NCBI GenBank assembly: GCA_022841645.1
Contig: JALHRC010000001.1
Coordinates: 1-33,345, forward strand
Origin: Minisyncoccota bacterium
Lineage (GTDB): Bacteria > Patescibacteriota > Minisyncoccia > Phycocordibacterales > UBA918
DNA: 33,345 bases
Reading direction: 5' to 3'
Part shown: positions 10,337-18,502 of the stretch, in pieces
Layout: each line of letters opens with the position of its first letter
How positions within the stretch are numbered: position 1 is the first letter of the stretch
Notes under the pieces: generated by a model
What the model saw: only the letters and a program-made list of their open reading frames with translations
Database searches by the model: none
What the model was told of the DNA's origin: nothing
Made by a program: the position numbers and the translations under genes

Positions 10337-10436
10337 ATTGATTCCCCTGAGCCGCCTTAGCTCAGTTGGTAGAGCAACGGTTTTGTAAACCGTAGGTCGT
10401 CAGTTCGAACCTGACAGGCGGCTCAGGGGAATCAAT
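10337..10436 (+). repeat. 21-bp perfect inverted repeat formed by the tRNA acceptor stem plus 14 flanking bp each side
   Basis: ATTGATTCCCCTGAGCCGCCT (10337-10357) is the exact reverse complement of AGGCGGCTCAGGGGAATCAAT (10416-10436). Confidence 0.95.
10351..10423 (+). tRNA. tRNA-Thr (anticodon TGT)
   Basis: Full cloverleaf: GCCGCCT/AGGCGGC acceptor, GCTC..GAGC D-arm, ACGGT-TTTGTAA-ACCGT anticodon arm, GTCAG-TTCGAAC-CTGAC T-arm, discriminator T. Confidence 0.95.
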
Positions 10437-10438
10437 CA

Positions 10439-10508
10439 GCCTTTAGCTCAGGCGGGAGAGCTGAAAGCGGGATGGGATCCGCTTTCAGAGTTTTGTAAAC
10501 CGTAAGCG
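10439..10508 (+). pseudogene. Rearranged tRNA-like remnant
   Basis: TTAGCTCA...GAGAGC D-arm-like segment, a 10-bp hairpin CTGAAAGCGG/CCGCTTTCAG, then a 15-nt exact copy (GTTTTGTAAACCGTA) of the upstream tRNA anticodon region at +110 bp; no T-arm or acceptor. Confidence 0.6.
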
Positions 10509-10517
10509 TATTTAAAT

Positions 10518-11063
10518 ATGTCAGTCACCATCACCTACTTCGTACACGGTACGACCACCGACAACGAGCAGCACATCTCGTCCGGCTGGAAGGATGTACT
10601 GCTTTCACCACTCGGTGTACAACAGTCAATTGATCTGGCAAAGCAAACGTCGCACTCCCACTTTGACGCGGTTTTTTGTTCAGACCTACAAAGGGCCATC
10701 GATTCCGCCAAATATACCTGGGGTGAGCACTACCCAATTATTGAAGATGCCAGATTGCGCGAATGCAATTACGGTGACTTCAACGGTCACTCATCTGACG
10801 AAGTAGAGCCTCTTCAAGAGCGCTCGATTACGACACCAATGCCAAATGGTGAGAGTTATGAAATGGTAAAAGAACGCATCGCATCGTTTCTGGCAGATCT
10901 AAAAATAAACTATGACGGGAAACACGTCGCCATAGTTGGTCACAAAGCCCCACAGCTCGCCCTCGATGTACTTATCCGTGGCTGGTCCTGGGAAGAGGCA
11001 TTTGCTAACGACTGGCGTAAAACAAAGGCTTGGCAGCCAGGGTGGGAGTACGTTTTGGAATAA
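10518..11063 (+). CDS. Histidine phosphatase (phosphoglycerate mutase-like) family protein with altered RHG motif
   Basis: YFVHGTTTDNE at the RHG position, SDLQRAIDSA, LRECNYGDFNG, VAIVGHKAP. Confidence 0.75.
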   Translation: MSVTITYFVHGTTTDNEQHISSGWKDVLLSPLGVQQSIDLAKQTSHSHFDAVFCSDLQRAIDSAKYTWGEHYPIIEDARLRECNYGDFNGHSSDEVEPLQERSITTPMPNGESYEMVKERIASFLADLKINYDGKHVAIVGHKAPQLALDVLIRGWSWEEAFANDWRKTKAWQPGWEYVLE

Positions 11064-11187
11064 CTATACTTCAGACCTGAAAGTTGGCTCATCAGAATAC
11101 CTATGTCAAAAACTTTTATATCACTTCATCATCAAAGAATCTCGCGCGATAGCGGATTGTTTTGGTGATTTTTGACATTACGAAAGC

Positions 11188-11217
11188 AACCCCCTGTCAC
11201 GCGAGTGACAGGGGGTT
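11188..11217 (+). terminator. Intrinsic terminator
   Basis: AACCCCCTGTCAC-GCGA-GTGACAGGGGGTTT. Confidence 0.75.
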
Positions 11218-11259
11218 TGTGGTGTGCCTACTCACGCCACTGTTCTTTGGAGAAGTGAG

Positions 11260-11610
11260 ATGCATAACGAAGAGGACGATTCATGGGGGCGCTACGCTGC
11301 AGCTTGCATTCGGCAGCTCTCCGTTGGAGTGGGGTTTGTCCGTAGGGACGACAGGGAAGCCCTAGTGCGACTGCGAAAGATCGCCGGCCCAGAAACTACC
11401 CGAGTCGTGCATGTGATGCTCGAACAAGGTGCGGCGGCCGTGTGGTTCTTTACCGAACCTTCCGATCTTGAAGGTCACCTGATCCTGACCAAGAAGGAGT
11501 GTGTCAGGTGTCGCACAGAGATCGAGCGACAGGGCTGGTGTGTGTGGGTGCAGGGACTGCTGCCATGCCTCCCGATGCCGTACCACCAAGCTGACCCGCC
11601 CTCACACTGA
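11260..11610 (+). CDS. Hypothetical protein
   Basis: ORF bounded by terminators on both sides; start trimmed to MHNEEDDSWGRY; no family recognised. Confidence 0.45.
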   Translation: MHNEEDDSWGRYAAACIRQLSVGVGFVRRDDREALVRLRKIAGPETTRVVHVMLEQGAAAVWFFTEPSDLEGHLILTKKECVRCRTEIERQGWCVWVQGLLPCLPMPYHQADPPSH

Positions 11611-11615
11611 AGTTT

Positions 11616-11644
11616 GGGCCCCGTCCGAAAGGACGGGGCCCTTT
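11616..11644 (+). terminator. Intrinsic terminator with GAAA tetraloop
   Basis: GGGCCCCGTCC-GAAA-GGACGGGGCCCTTT. Confidence 0.75.
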
Positions 11645-11696
11645 CATAACCCCACAAAAACACCCATTTGACACTGTTTTTGTAGTGATTTCGCGG

Positions 11697-11702
11697 TATA
11701 GT
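11697..11702 (+). promoter_or_regulatory. -10 element (TATAGT) of the glycosyltransferase gene
   Basis: cggTATAGT 13 nt upstream of ATG 11716. Confidence 0.4.
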
Positions 11703-11715
11703 AAGAAGGTTGTCT

Positions 11716-13284
11716 ATGGGGGTGAGTCAAGACCATCTATTGCCGTATGCCCGGCGGGCAGATTTTCACGTCGGCCGGGCGACTGAGCTTTCGGGCCGTG
11801 CCCGACTCTTTTATCGGTGTCTTGAAATTCTCCCTGGTCTGGCATCGTGGAGTACGCTTATTGGGGTGGTGCTCCTCTCCATCTATTTTCCATTTTTTGC
11901 CGCGTACTTTGTCATAGGCTTTGCTCTTTATTGGCTCCTAAAAACTGCCTTTCTCTCTTACCACTTGCGCCACAACTGGAAGCGGCTGCGACATCATCTT
12001 TCGCTCGATTGGCAGTCGTTGGTCGGACGTTTCCAATACGATCACCTCACGCACGTTATTGTCTTGCCGTTTTACAAGGAACCACAAGCGGTGGTAGAAG
12101 CGACACTCGAGTCGCTCGCGCACGTGCGCTACAACCATAAGAAGCTAGTGGTTGTCTTGGCAACCGAAGAACGTGCGGGGAAAGAGGCGCAAGCAATTGC
12201 TCGCGCCATGGAGAGCAAGTACGGGGCGCTGTTTGGCACGCTACTCATCACTACGCACCCAAAGGATATCGAGGGCGAGCTCGCTGGGAAAGGGAGTAAT
12301 GCCGCCTGGGCGGCGGAGGAGGTGCGGACAAAAGTCCTCGACCCGCAGGGTATCCGTTACGACCACACCATCGTTTCTATTTTCGATATTGATACTGTCC
12401 TCTACCCCGACTACTTCAATTGCCTTACCTGGCACTTCCTCACCTGTCGCCGTCCACTTAAAAGCTCCTTCCAGCCAGTGCCAGTGTTTAACAACAACAT
12501 TTGGAATGCGCCGGCTATCTCTCGTGTGGTAGCGATGTCATCGACCTTCTGGGAAATGGTGCAGCAAGAACGTCCTGAACGCATGGCCACCTTCTCCTCG
12601 CACTCGGTGTCGTTTCAGGCACTGTACGAAGTGGGCTATTGGCAACGCAATATGGTGAGTGAGGACTCGCGCATTTACTGGAATCTCCTCATGGCCAACG
12701 ACGGCCAGTATGATGTGGTGCCGCTTTCGTACCCAGTGTCGATGGATGCTAATGCCGCCCCTACGCTCTGGCGCACGATTGGGCAAATTTATCGTCAGCA
12801 CCGCCGCTGGACGTACGGGGTGGAAAATCTCTGCTACATCATCTACCACTTCCGTCACCAACATGCCATTTCACGGTGGAAGCGCGTTACGATTGCGCTC
12901 CGTCAGGCCGAGGGGTATTGGTCCTTAGTGACAAATCCCATCATGCTTTTCATTCTCGGATGGACCCCCATTTTTCTCGGTAATTATGAATTTCAACAGC
13001 ATGTGCTCTCGTATAACTTACCGATCATCGTGCGTGATCTCCTCATCTTGGCGATGTTTGGCTTGATTATTTCTTCGATGATCTCACTTACTATGATTCC
13101 CCCACGACCCAAAGAAAAGGGCCGCTGGCGTTATGTGGTCCTCGCGCTCCAATGGATCATGGTGCCTGCGACCATGATTATCTTTAGTGCTATTCCTGGA
13201 CTCGACGCCCAGACACGATTGATGTTTGGGAAATACATGGGCTTTTGGGTAACGCCCAAAACCCGCTCACTCCCTTCCTCGTAG
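11716..13284 (+). CDS. Membrane glycosyltransferase family 2
   Basis: VLPFYKEPQAVVEATLESL, FDIDTVLYP, EDSRIYW, RQHRRW (QxxRW-type), several TM helices. Confidence 0.85.
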   Translation: MGVSQDHLLPYARRADFHVGRATELSGRARLFYRCLEILPGLASWSTLIGVVLLSIYFPFFAAYFVIGFALYWLLKTAFLSYHLRHNWKRLRHHLSLDWQSLVGRFQYDHLTHVIVLPFYKEPQAVVEATLESLAHVRYNHKKLVVVLATEERAGKEAQAIARAMESKYGALFGTLLITTHPKDIEGELAGKGSNAAWAAEEVRTKVLDPQGIRYDHTIVSIFDIDTVLYPDYFNCLTWHFLTCRRPLKSSFQPVPVFNNNIWNAPAISRVVAMSSTFWEMVQQERPERMATFSSHSVSFQALYEVGYWQRNMVSEDSRIYWNLLMANDGQYDVVPLSYPVSMDANAAPTLWRTIGQIYRQHRRWTYGVENLCYIIYHFRHQHAISRWKRVTIALRQAEGYWSLVTNPIMLFILGWTPIFLGNYEFQQHVLSYNLPIIVRDLLILAMFGLIISSMISLTMIPPRPKEKGRWRYVVLALQWIMVPATMIIFSAIPGLDAQTRLMFGKYMGFWVTPKTRSLPSS

Positions 13285-13286
13285 CT

Positions 13287-14468
13287 ATGCCATTAGAACC
13301 ACAGGTAAAGCCGCTTTCGCTCCTCCGTCGTCGGCTATTTTTCGTTCTGCTTCTCCTGGCATTTTGTTTGGCACTTCCTGCGGCCATCTTCTACGCCGTG
13401 GGCTATCGATATAATCCCTTTGCTGAAAGGCCGGCTATTACGGCGACTGGTGGTATTTACGTCATTAGTGCCGCTCGTGATACCAGCGTGTACATAAACG
13501 AAGAGCTCATCACCGATGCCCGCACCTTCCGCAACGCGACCTACATTCAGGGTCTTGAGACAGGAGTGCACCGACTTCACGTCCAGTCACCGGGAGCGCA
13601 CACGTGGGTAAAGGAACTCCTCATTACGCCCCACATTGTGACTGAAGTTCAATCATTTAACGTTCCACTGATTCCTCGCGTACGAGTCGTCGGGGCGTTC
13701 AGCACTCTGGCTGGTGTACCAGTTGTGCTCGCGGCAAGCTCGACCACAGTACCATTTGCCTTCGCGTCAACGACTAACACATTTATTGCTACCACCTCAC
13801 GCGCCACTACCACCCTTATAGTGAACAGTGAATACGCCCAGGTAGCGACACTTTTTACGGAGAAAGCTTCCACGACCGCGCGGCGCAAGCAGCTAGAAAA
13901 TGCCATTGCGGCTGATCGTAAGCGCTTGGGCGACCGTGCCACCACAAGTGCTACCACTACAGCATTTCTCCGTACCGCCACTACTACCGTGATTATGGAC
14001 GATCTTATGCTCTATCAGCAGGGTGAGGATGTATATGTGCGAGCGCTTGGAACCGGACGTTCGGTCCCAGCGTACTTCTGTGCCGTTGCTACTTCGACCG
14101 CCACTCCTTCTTCTGAAATAGGTACCAGCTCGCTAGTGGTTTCAAGCACTACTAGAGCGAGCACGGGCACACCGTTTACAATCGAATTCTCGCCGGGTGA
14201 GCTCGAGCGGCGCTGTCGTACAGACATCCGTATCGACCGCAAATGGCAAACGGTACATGACTTCATGTTTATGCCCGGCGAGTCCCACCTAGTATTACTC
14301 CGACTTGATGATGGACTCCACGTCGTCGAAGTTGATGATCGGTCGTGGCAAAATACCCAGCTTCTCTATCCGGGAGAAAACCTCGCGGTTGTCACCGACG
14401 GTGGCCGCATCTATGCTTCGTCTACTGAAGGGGTGGTGGAAGTCTTTACCGAGATTCCAAACCCGTAA
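13287..14468 (+). CDS. PEGA-domain membrane protein
   Basis: TM segment then GGIYVISAARDTSVYINEELITDARTFRNATYIQGLETGVHRLHVQSPGAHTWVKEL. Confidence 0.7.
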   Translation: MPLEPQVKPLSLLRRRLFFVLLLLAFCLALPAAIFYAVGYRYNPFAERPAITATGGIYVISAARDTSVYINEELITDARTFRNATYIQGLETGVHRLHVQSPGAHTWVKELLITPHIVTEVQSFNVPLIPRVRVVGAFSTLAGVPVVLAASSTTVPFAFASTTNTFIATTSRATTTLIVNSEYAQVATLFTEKASTTARRKQLENAIAADRKRLGDRATTSATTTAFLRTATTTVIMDDLMLYQQGEDVYVRALGTGRSVPAYFCAVATSTATPSSEIGTSSLVVSSTTRASTGTPFTIEFSPGELERRCRTDIRIDRKWQTVHDFMFMPGESHLVLLRLDDGLHVVEVDDRSWQNTQLLYPGENLAVVTDGGRIYASSTEGVVEVFTEIPNP

Positions 14469-14487
14469 CATGCTAGAGTAACTTCAT

Positions 14488-15195
14488 ATGACCGGACATC
14501 GTCACCCTATATCTCAGCTGATAACTGAAATCACTACCATCTTCAACGAGATGGGTTTTACCTACGCCGAGGGTCCCGAGCGCGAACTGGTACAGTACAA
14601 CTTCGACATGCTCAATGTACCGAAAGACCATCCTTCACGGGACATGCAGGACACCTTTTATCTAGAAGCCGACGACCAAATGGTGATGCGTACGCACACG
14701 AGTCCCGTCCAGGTACGTTATATGGAGTCCCATGAGCCACCGATCCGCATGATTTGTCCCGGGAAGGTCTTTCGCAACGAGGCAACTGATGCTACTCACG
14801 AAGCGCAGTTTTTCCAGCTCGAGGGACTCGTGGTCGATGAAACGGCGTCACTCGCGCACCTAAAGGGAGTGCTTGAATACTTCTTTTCAAAATTGTTTTC
14901 CGGTAGCGTGGAGGTCCGTTTCCGTCCGTCATTCTTTCCGTTTACCGAACCGAGTGTAGAAGTGGATATGCGGATTGCGCCACAGGAAGGGAATAAGCTG
15001 TCGGGACGGTGGATCGAAATCATGGGTGCCGGTATGGTGCATCCCAATGTGCTGCGCGCTGCGGGTGTTGACCCGGAACGTTACCAAGGTTACGCCTTCG
15101 GCATGGGCATCGATCGTTTGGCCGTTATGCGCTATGGCATCGACGATATCCGGTTGCTCTACAACGGTGATCTTCGTGTAGTAAATCAGTTTTAA
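14488..15195 (+). CDS. pheS: Phenylalanyl-tRNA synthetase alpha subunit, short form
   Basis: HPISQLITEITTIFNEMGFTYAEGPE, DMQDTFYL, RTHTSPVQ, GMGIDRLAVMRYGIDDIRLLYNGDLR. Confidence 0.95.
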   Translation: MTGHRHPISQLITEITTIFNEMGFTYAEGPERELVQYNFDMLNVPKDHPSRDMQDTFYLEADDQMVMRTHTSPVQVRYMESHEPPIRMICPGKVFRNEATDATHEAQFFQLEGLVVDETASLAHLKGVLEYFFSKLFSGSVEVRFRPSFFPFTEPSVEVDMRIAPQEGNKLSGRWIEIMGAGMVHPNVLRAAGVDPERYQGYAFGMGIDRLAVMRYGIDDIRLLYNGDLRVVNQF

Positions 15196-15617
15196 ATGAA
15201 AAATGAAGAATTAAAAATGAAAAGTGGAAACGACACTTGGAAGCAGGGATATTTTCTTCGGTTAGTACAGTTTTCTGTGGCAACATTAAAGTTTGCAGAC
15301 GTGATACGTACAAATCGAACTCTGGCACCAGTAGCTGACCAATTGATTCGTAGTGCGACATCAATCGGTGCAAATGTTCACGAAGCACAGGGTGCAGGTA
15401 GCCGAAAAGACTTTGCACATTATTTACAAATTGCACTCAAGTCTGCCAGGGAAACAATTTACTGGCTCGAGGTTTTGCAGGCATACAAAGGCAAACCGTC
15501 AGACAAAATTACAGTTTTGCTTAGCGAGTGTAAGGAAATTACAAGCATTGTCTATGGATCATTACGAACCATCAGGGGCTTAAAGTAATCGGTTTCGGAA
15601 TTTTTCATTATTCATTT
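15194..15617. mobile_element. Candidate S23/IVS-type cassette between pheS and pheT
   Basis: 19-bp flanks AAATGAAAAATGAAGAATT and AATTTTTCATTATTCATTT are inverted repeats matching 17/19, enclosing a four-helix-bundle ORF. Confidence 0.45.
15196..15588 (+). CDS. Four-helix-bundle protein, S23/IVS (Avd-like) family
   Basis: ADQLIRSATSIGANVHEAQGAGSRKDFAHYLQIALKSARETIYWLEVL. Confidence 0.88.
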   Translation: MKNEELKMKSGNDTWKQGYFLRLVQFSVATLKFADVIRTNRTLAPVADQLIRSATSIGANVHEAQGAGSRKDFAHYLQIALKSARETIYWLEVLQAYKGKPSDKITVLLSECKEITSIVYGSLRTIRGLK

Positions 15618-15636
15618 ATAACTTTTCAATTTCTCT

Positions 15637-17544
15637 ATGAAAATATCCTACAATTGGCTCCAAACATTCTTTGCCGAACCGCTACCCCAAGCGGGTGAGT
15701 TGGCTGATGCACTCACGTTTCATTCGTCTGAAATCGAGGAAATTATTGATGAAGGAAGTGATACGGTGATTGACATAAAAGTCCTGCCCGATAAATCGGC
15801 GTGGCTCATGAATCACCGTGGGGTGGCAAAGGAAATTTCCGTGATACTCGATCGGCCATTAGCTCACGACCCTCTCGCACCTGCCCCGCTTTCAGTTCCG
15901 GATAGCGATCGTATCGCTATTACGCTCGAGGACACGCGGTGCGACCACTACAGTGCCGCCCTTATGACCGGCGTAAAGGTGGGTCCTTCACCAGAGTGGC
16001 TCCAAGCCCGGCTGCGCGCGATTGGGCAGCGACCGATCAACAACGTAGTGGACGCTGCCAACTACGTGATGTTTGAAATGGGGCAGCCACTCCATGCCTT
16101 TGATGCTGACAAGCTTGGCACAGTGGGGGAGCGCTACGCGGTGGGTGTGCGCTCTGCCACTCCTGATGAACGGATTACCACCCTCATGGGTGAAGAGGTT
16201 TCGTTGTCGGCCGCTGACATGGTGGTGGTTGACGGTACCGATAATAGTCCAATTGCTATTGCTGGCGTGAAAGGAGGGAATCGGGCGGCGGTGGTGGAAA
16301 GTACCACTACGCTTCTCATCGAGGCGGCTCACTTTGACCGTGTGGCGGTGCGCAAAACGGCACAGCGGCACTCTTTGCGTACTGATGCTTCGGCCCGTTA
16401 TGAAAATGGTGTCCCACGGGCTTTTGCTCCCCGTGGCCTTAGGAGGGTGTGCGAGCTCCTCGCTGAGCTCACTAGTGGTACGGTGATAGCTCGTCACACG
16501 GTGGGTGGCGGGGCAGAAGAGCGTCCAGTGGTCTCCGTTTCGCTCCTAAAAATTAATCGGGTACTGGGGTTAGCGTTGTCGCTTAACCTGGTGGAGGATA
16601 TTTTGCGACGACTGAGTTATGACTACACGGTAGAAAAAGACACCTTCACTGTACAGCCGCCATTTGAGCGCGATGACCTCGTGCTACCTGAAGACCTGGT
16701 TGAAGAAATCGGTCGCTTCTACGGCTTGACTCATGTCGCCGCCACGCCGCCTGCCGGTACACTAGGGGCCAGCATCAACGTGCGGCACTACTATGCCGAG
16801 CGCATTCGCGCGGCACTTACCGCCCTAGGTTTTTCTGAAGTAATGACCAGTTCATTTCGCGAGCAAGACGTGGTCAAGCTCAAGAATGCTCTGGCTTCCG
16901 ACAAGGGTTATTTACGTAGTGCTCTTTCTAAAAACCTGACCGAGGCGCTCGCTAAGAATGCTCCCAACCGTGACTTGTTGGGCCTTGCGGCCGTGCAGCT
17001 GTTTGAATTAGGAACGGTATTTACGCCCGAGGCCGAGTACTACCATCTGGGTATCGCGGTGCGCAGTGGGAGCGAGTATAAAGCTAAGCTCGATGATCCT
17101 CTTTTGGAAAATGCCAAAGCGGCAGTGGCGGCGGCCCTCGGCGCCAGTGTGTCGTGGACTACGTCTGAGCAGGGCGTCGCCGAGTGCCGCCTCTCTGACC
17201 TTCTGCCCACGCTGCCTGTTCATGACAGCTACGAGGTGAGTCCCGCCCCATCACAGAAGCGGTACGCGTCGTTTTCACTCCACCCGGCCGTCAGTCGTGA
17301 CATTGCGCTGTGGGTACCAGAAGGTACTGATGCTGCTGATGTGGCGGCGGCGCTGCGCGCCGCCGCTGGCGCTCTCTGCGTGCGCCTTACGCACATTGAT
17401 ACCTTTAGTAAAGACGGTCGCACCTCCCTCGCCTTTCGTCTTGTCTTCCAGGCCACAGACCGTACCCTCACTGGTGAAGAAGTCGATGGTTGTATGGAAG
17501 CGCTTTATACTCTGGCCAAGAAGCAGGAGTGGGGGGTGCGGTAA
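15637..17544 (+). CDS. pheT: Phenylalanyl-tRNA synthetase beta subunit
   Basis: MKISYNWLQTFF, NNVVDAANYVMFEMGQPLHAFDADKL, LPEDLVEEIGRFYG, C-terminal FDX-ACB-like region. Confidence 0.93.
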   Translation: MKISYNWLQTFFAEPLPQAGELADALTFHSSEIEEIIDEGSDTVIDIKVLPDKSAWLMNHRGVAKEISVILDRPLAHDPLAPAPLSVPDSDRIAITLEDTRCDHYSAALMTGVKVGPSPEWLQARLRAIGQRPINNVVDAANYVMFEMGQPLHAFDADKLGTVGERYAVGVRSATPDERITTLMGEEVSLSAADMVVVDGTDNSPIAIAGVKGGNRAAVVESTTTLLIEAAHFDRVAVRKTAQRHSLRTDASARYENGVPRAFAPRGLRRVCELLAELTSGTVIARHTVGGGAEERPVVSVSLLKINRVLGLALSLNLVEDILRRLSYDYTVEKDTFTVQPPFERDDLVLPEDLVEEIGRFYGLTHVAATPPAGTLGASINVRHYYAERIRAALTALGFSEVMTSSFREQDVVKLKNALASDKGYLRSALSKNLTEALAKNAPNRDLLGLAAVQLFELGTVFTPEAEYYHLGIAVRSGSEYKAKLDDPLLENAKAAVAAALGASVSWTTSEQGVAECRLSDLLPTLPVHDSYEVSPAPSQKRYASFSLHPAVSRDIALWVPEGTDAADVAAALRAAAGALCVRLTHIDTFSKDGRTSLAFRLVFQATDRTLTGEEVDGCMEALYTLAKKQEWGVR

Positions 17545-17551
17545 ATAGCAT

Positions 17552-18064
17552 ATGAAATTACTTGCAGAGATCACTGAACACACGCTGGGTATTGGTAGTG
17601 GGGAAGTTCGGCTCAGGGGTATGTATGAGCTTCGAAAAAGTGCTCGTGTTGTCCTCGAAAACGAGCGTGGTGAAATTGCACTACAACACCTTACTGAGTA
17701 TGGTTACTACAAATTACCTGGTGGAGGTATTGAGGCTGGTGAATCGCCAGAAGAAGCTGCAGTACGTGAAGTGCGGGAAGAAGTAGGTGCGCAGGCTACT
17801 ATTGTGCGTCCACTTGGCATAGTAATCGAATATCGAAACACCTTACTCCACATTTCTTACGCCTATCATGCACGGGTGGGAGGTATGTTTGCTGCGCCAC
17901 AGCTAGAAGCGGGCGAGATAGAGGAGGGTCAGGAAACTGTGTGGTTGTCGCCGGCGCAGGCCCTGGGCGCTATTCAGTCCGGCACACCTAAGAAGTACGA
18001 GGGACATTTTATTGTTGCCAGAGAGCGTGCTTTCCTAAACAAGTTTTTGTCTTCAGTTAATTAG
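17552..18064 (+). CDS. Nudix hydrolase
   Basis: Nudix box GGGIEAGESPEEAAVREVREEVGA. Confidence 0.88.
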   Translation: MKLLAEITEHTLGIGSGEVRLRGMYELRKSARVVLENERGEIALQHLTEYGYYKLPGGGIEAGESPEEAAVREVREEVGAQATIVRPLGIVIEYRNTLLHISYAYHARVGGMFAAPQLEAGEIEEGQETVWLSPAQALGAIQSGTPKKYEGHFIVARERAFLNKFLSSVN

Positions 18065-18069
18065 CTTAT

Positions 18070-18495
18070 ATGCTCATTACTAAACAAAAAGTAGTTGTCT
18101 ACGTCGTTCGTGAAGGCCGTCTTCTGGTTTTTCGACACGTTGATTTTTCATACGAAGAGGTTGGAATTCAAGTGCCAGCCGGTACCCTAAGAGAGGGTGA
18201 AGAGCCTGAGTCCGGTGCGCTACGAGAACTACAAGAAGAAACAGGCTACGATTGTTTCCGCATCGTGCGCTTTCTGGGTACTGCCACATACAATAAACTG
18301 CCGTATAGTGCTCAGCTACACGAACGTCATTATTTTTTGGCCGAACCGACAGCACCTCTTCCAGAACGCTGGCATAGCCAAGAAGACCACGATGGCCTAA
18401 AGCCACCAACTCATTTCGAGTGCTTTTGGATCCCTCTCGAGCGCGGACACATTCTTGAATCAGGTATGGGACAGTTATTACATCAACTGGTATAG
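18070..18495 (+). CDS. Nudix hydrolase
   Basis: Nudix box GTLREGEEPESGALRELQEETGY. Confidence 0.85.
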   Translation: MLITKQKVVVYVVREGRLLVFRHVDFSYEEVGIQVPAGTLREGEEPESGALRELQEETGYDCFRIVRFLGTATYNKLPYSAQLHERHYFLAEPTAPLPERWHSQEDHDGLKPPTHFECFWIPLERGHILESGMGQLLHQLV

Positions 18496-18496
18496 T
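18491..18496 (+). promoter_or_regulatory. Extended -10 (TGGTATAGT) overlapping the Nudix stop codon; ATG 6 nt downstream
   Basis: actggTATAGTaattctATG. Confidence 0.5.
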
Positions 18497-18502
18497 AATT
18501 CT

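Noticed and set aside
10439-10508. A second functional tRNA gene after tRNA-Thr
   Set aside because: No T-arm (TTCGA) or acceptor pairing can be formed; treated as a remnant
14468-14488. T-box or attenuator upstream of pheS
   Set aside because: Only about 19 nt separate the PEGA gene from pheS and no T-box sequence is present
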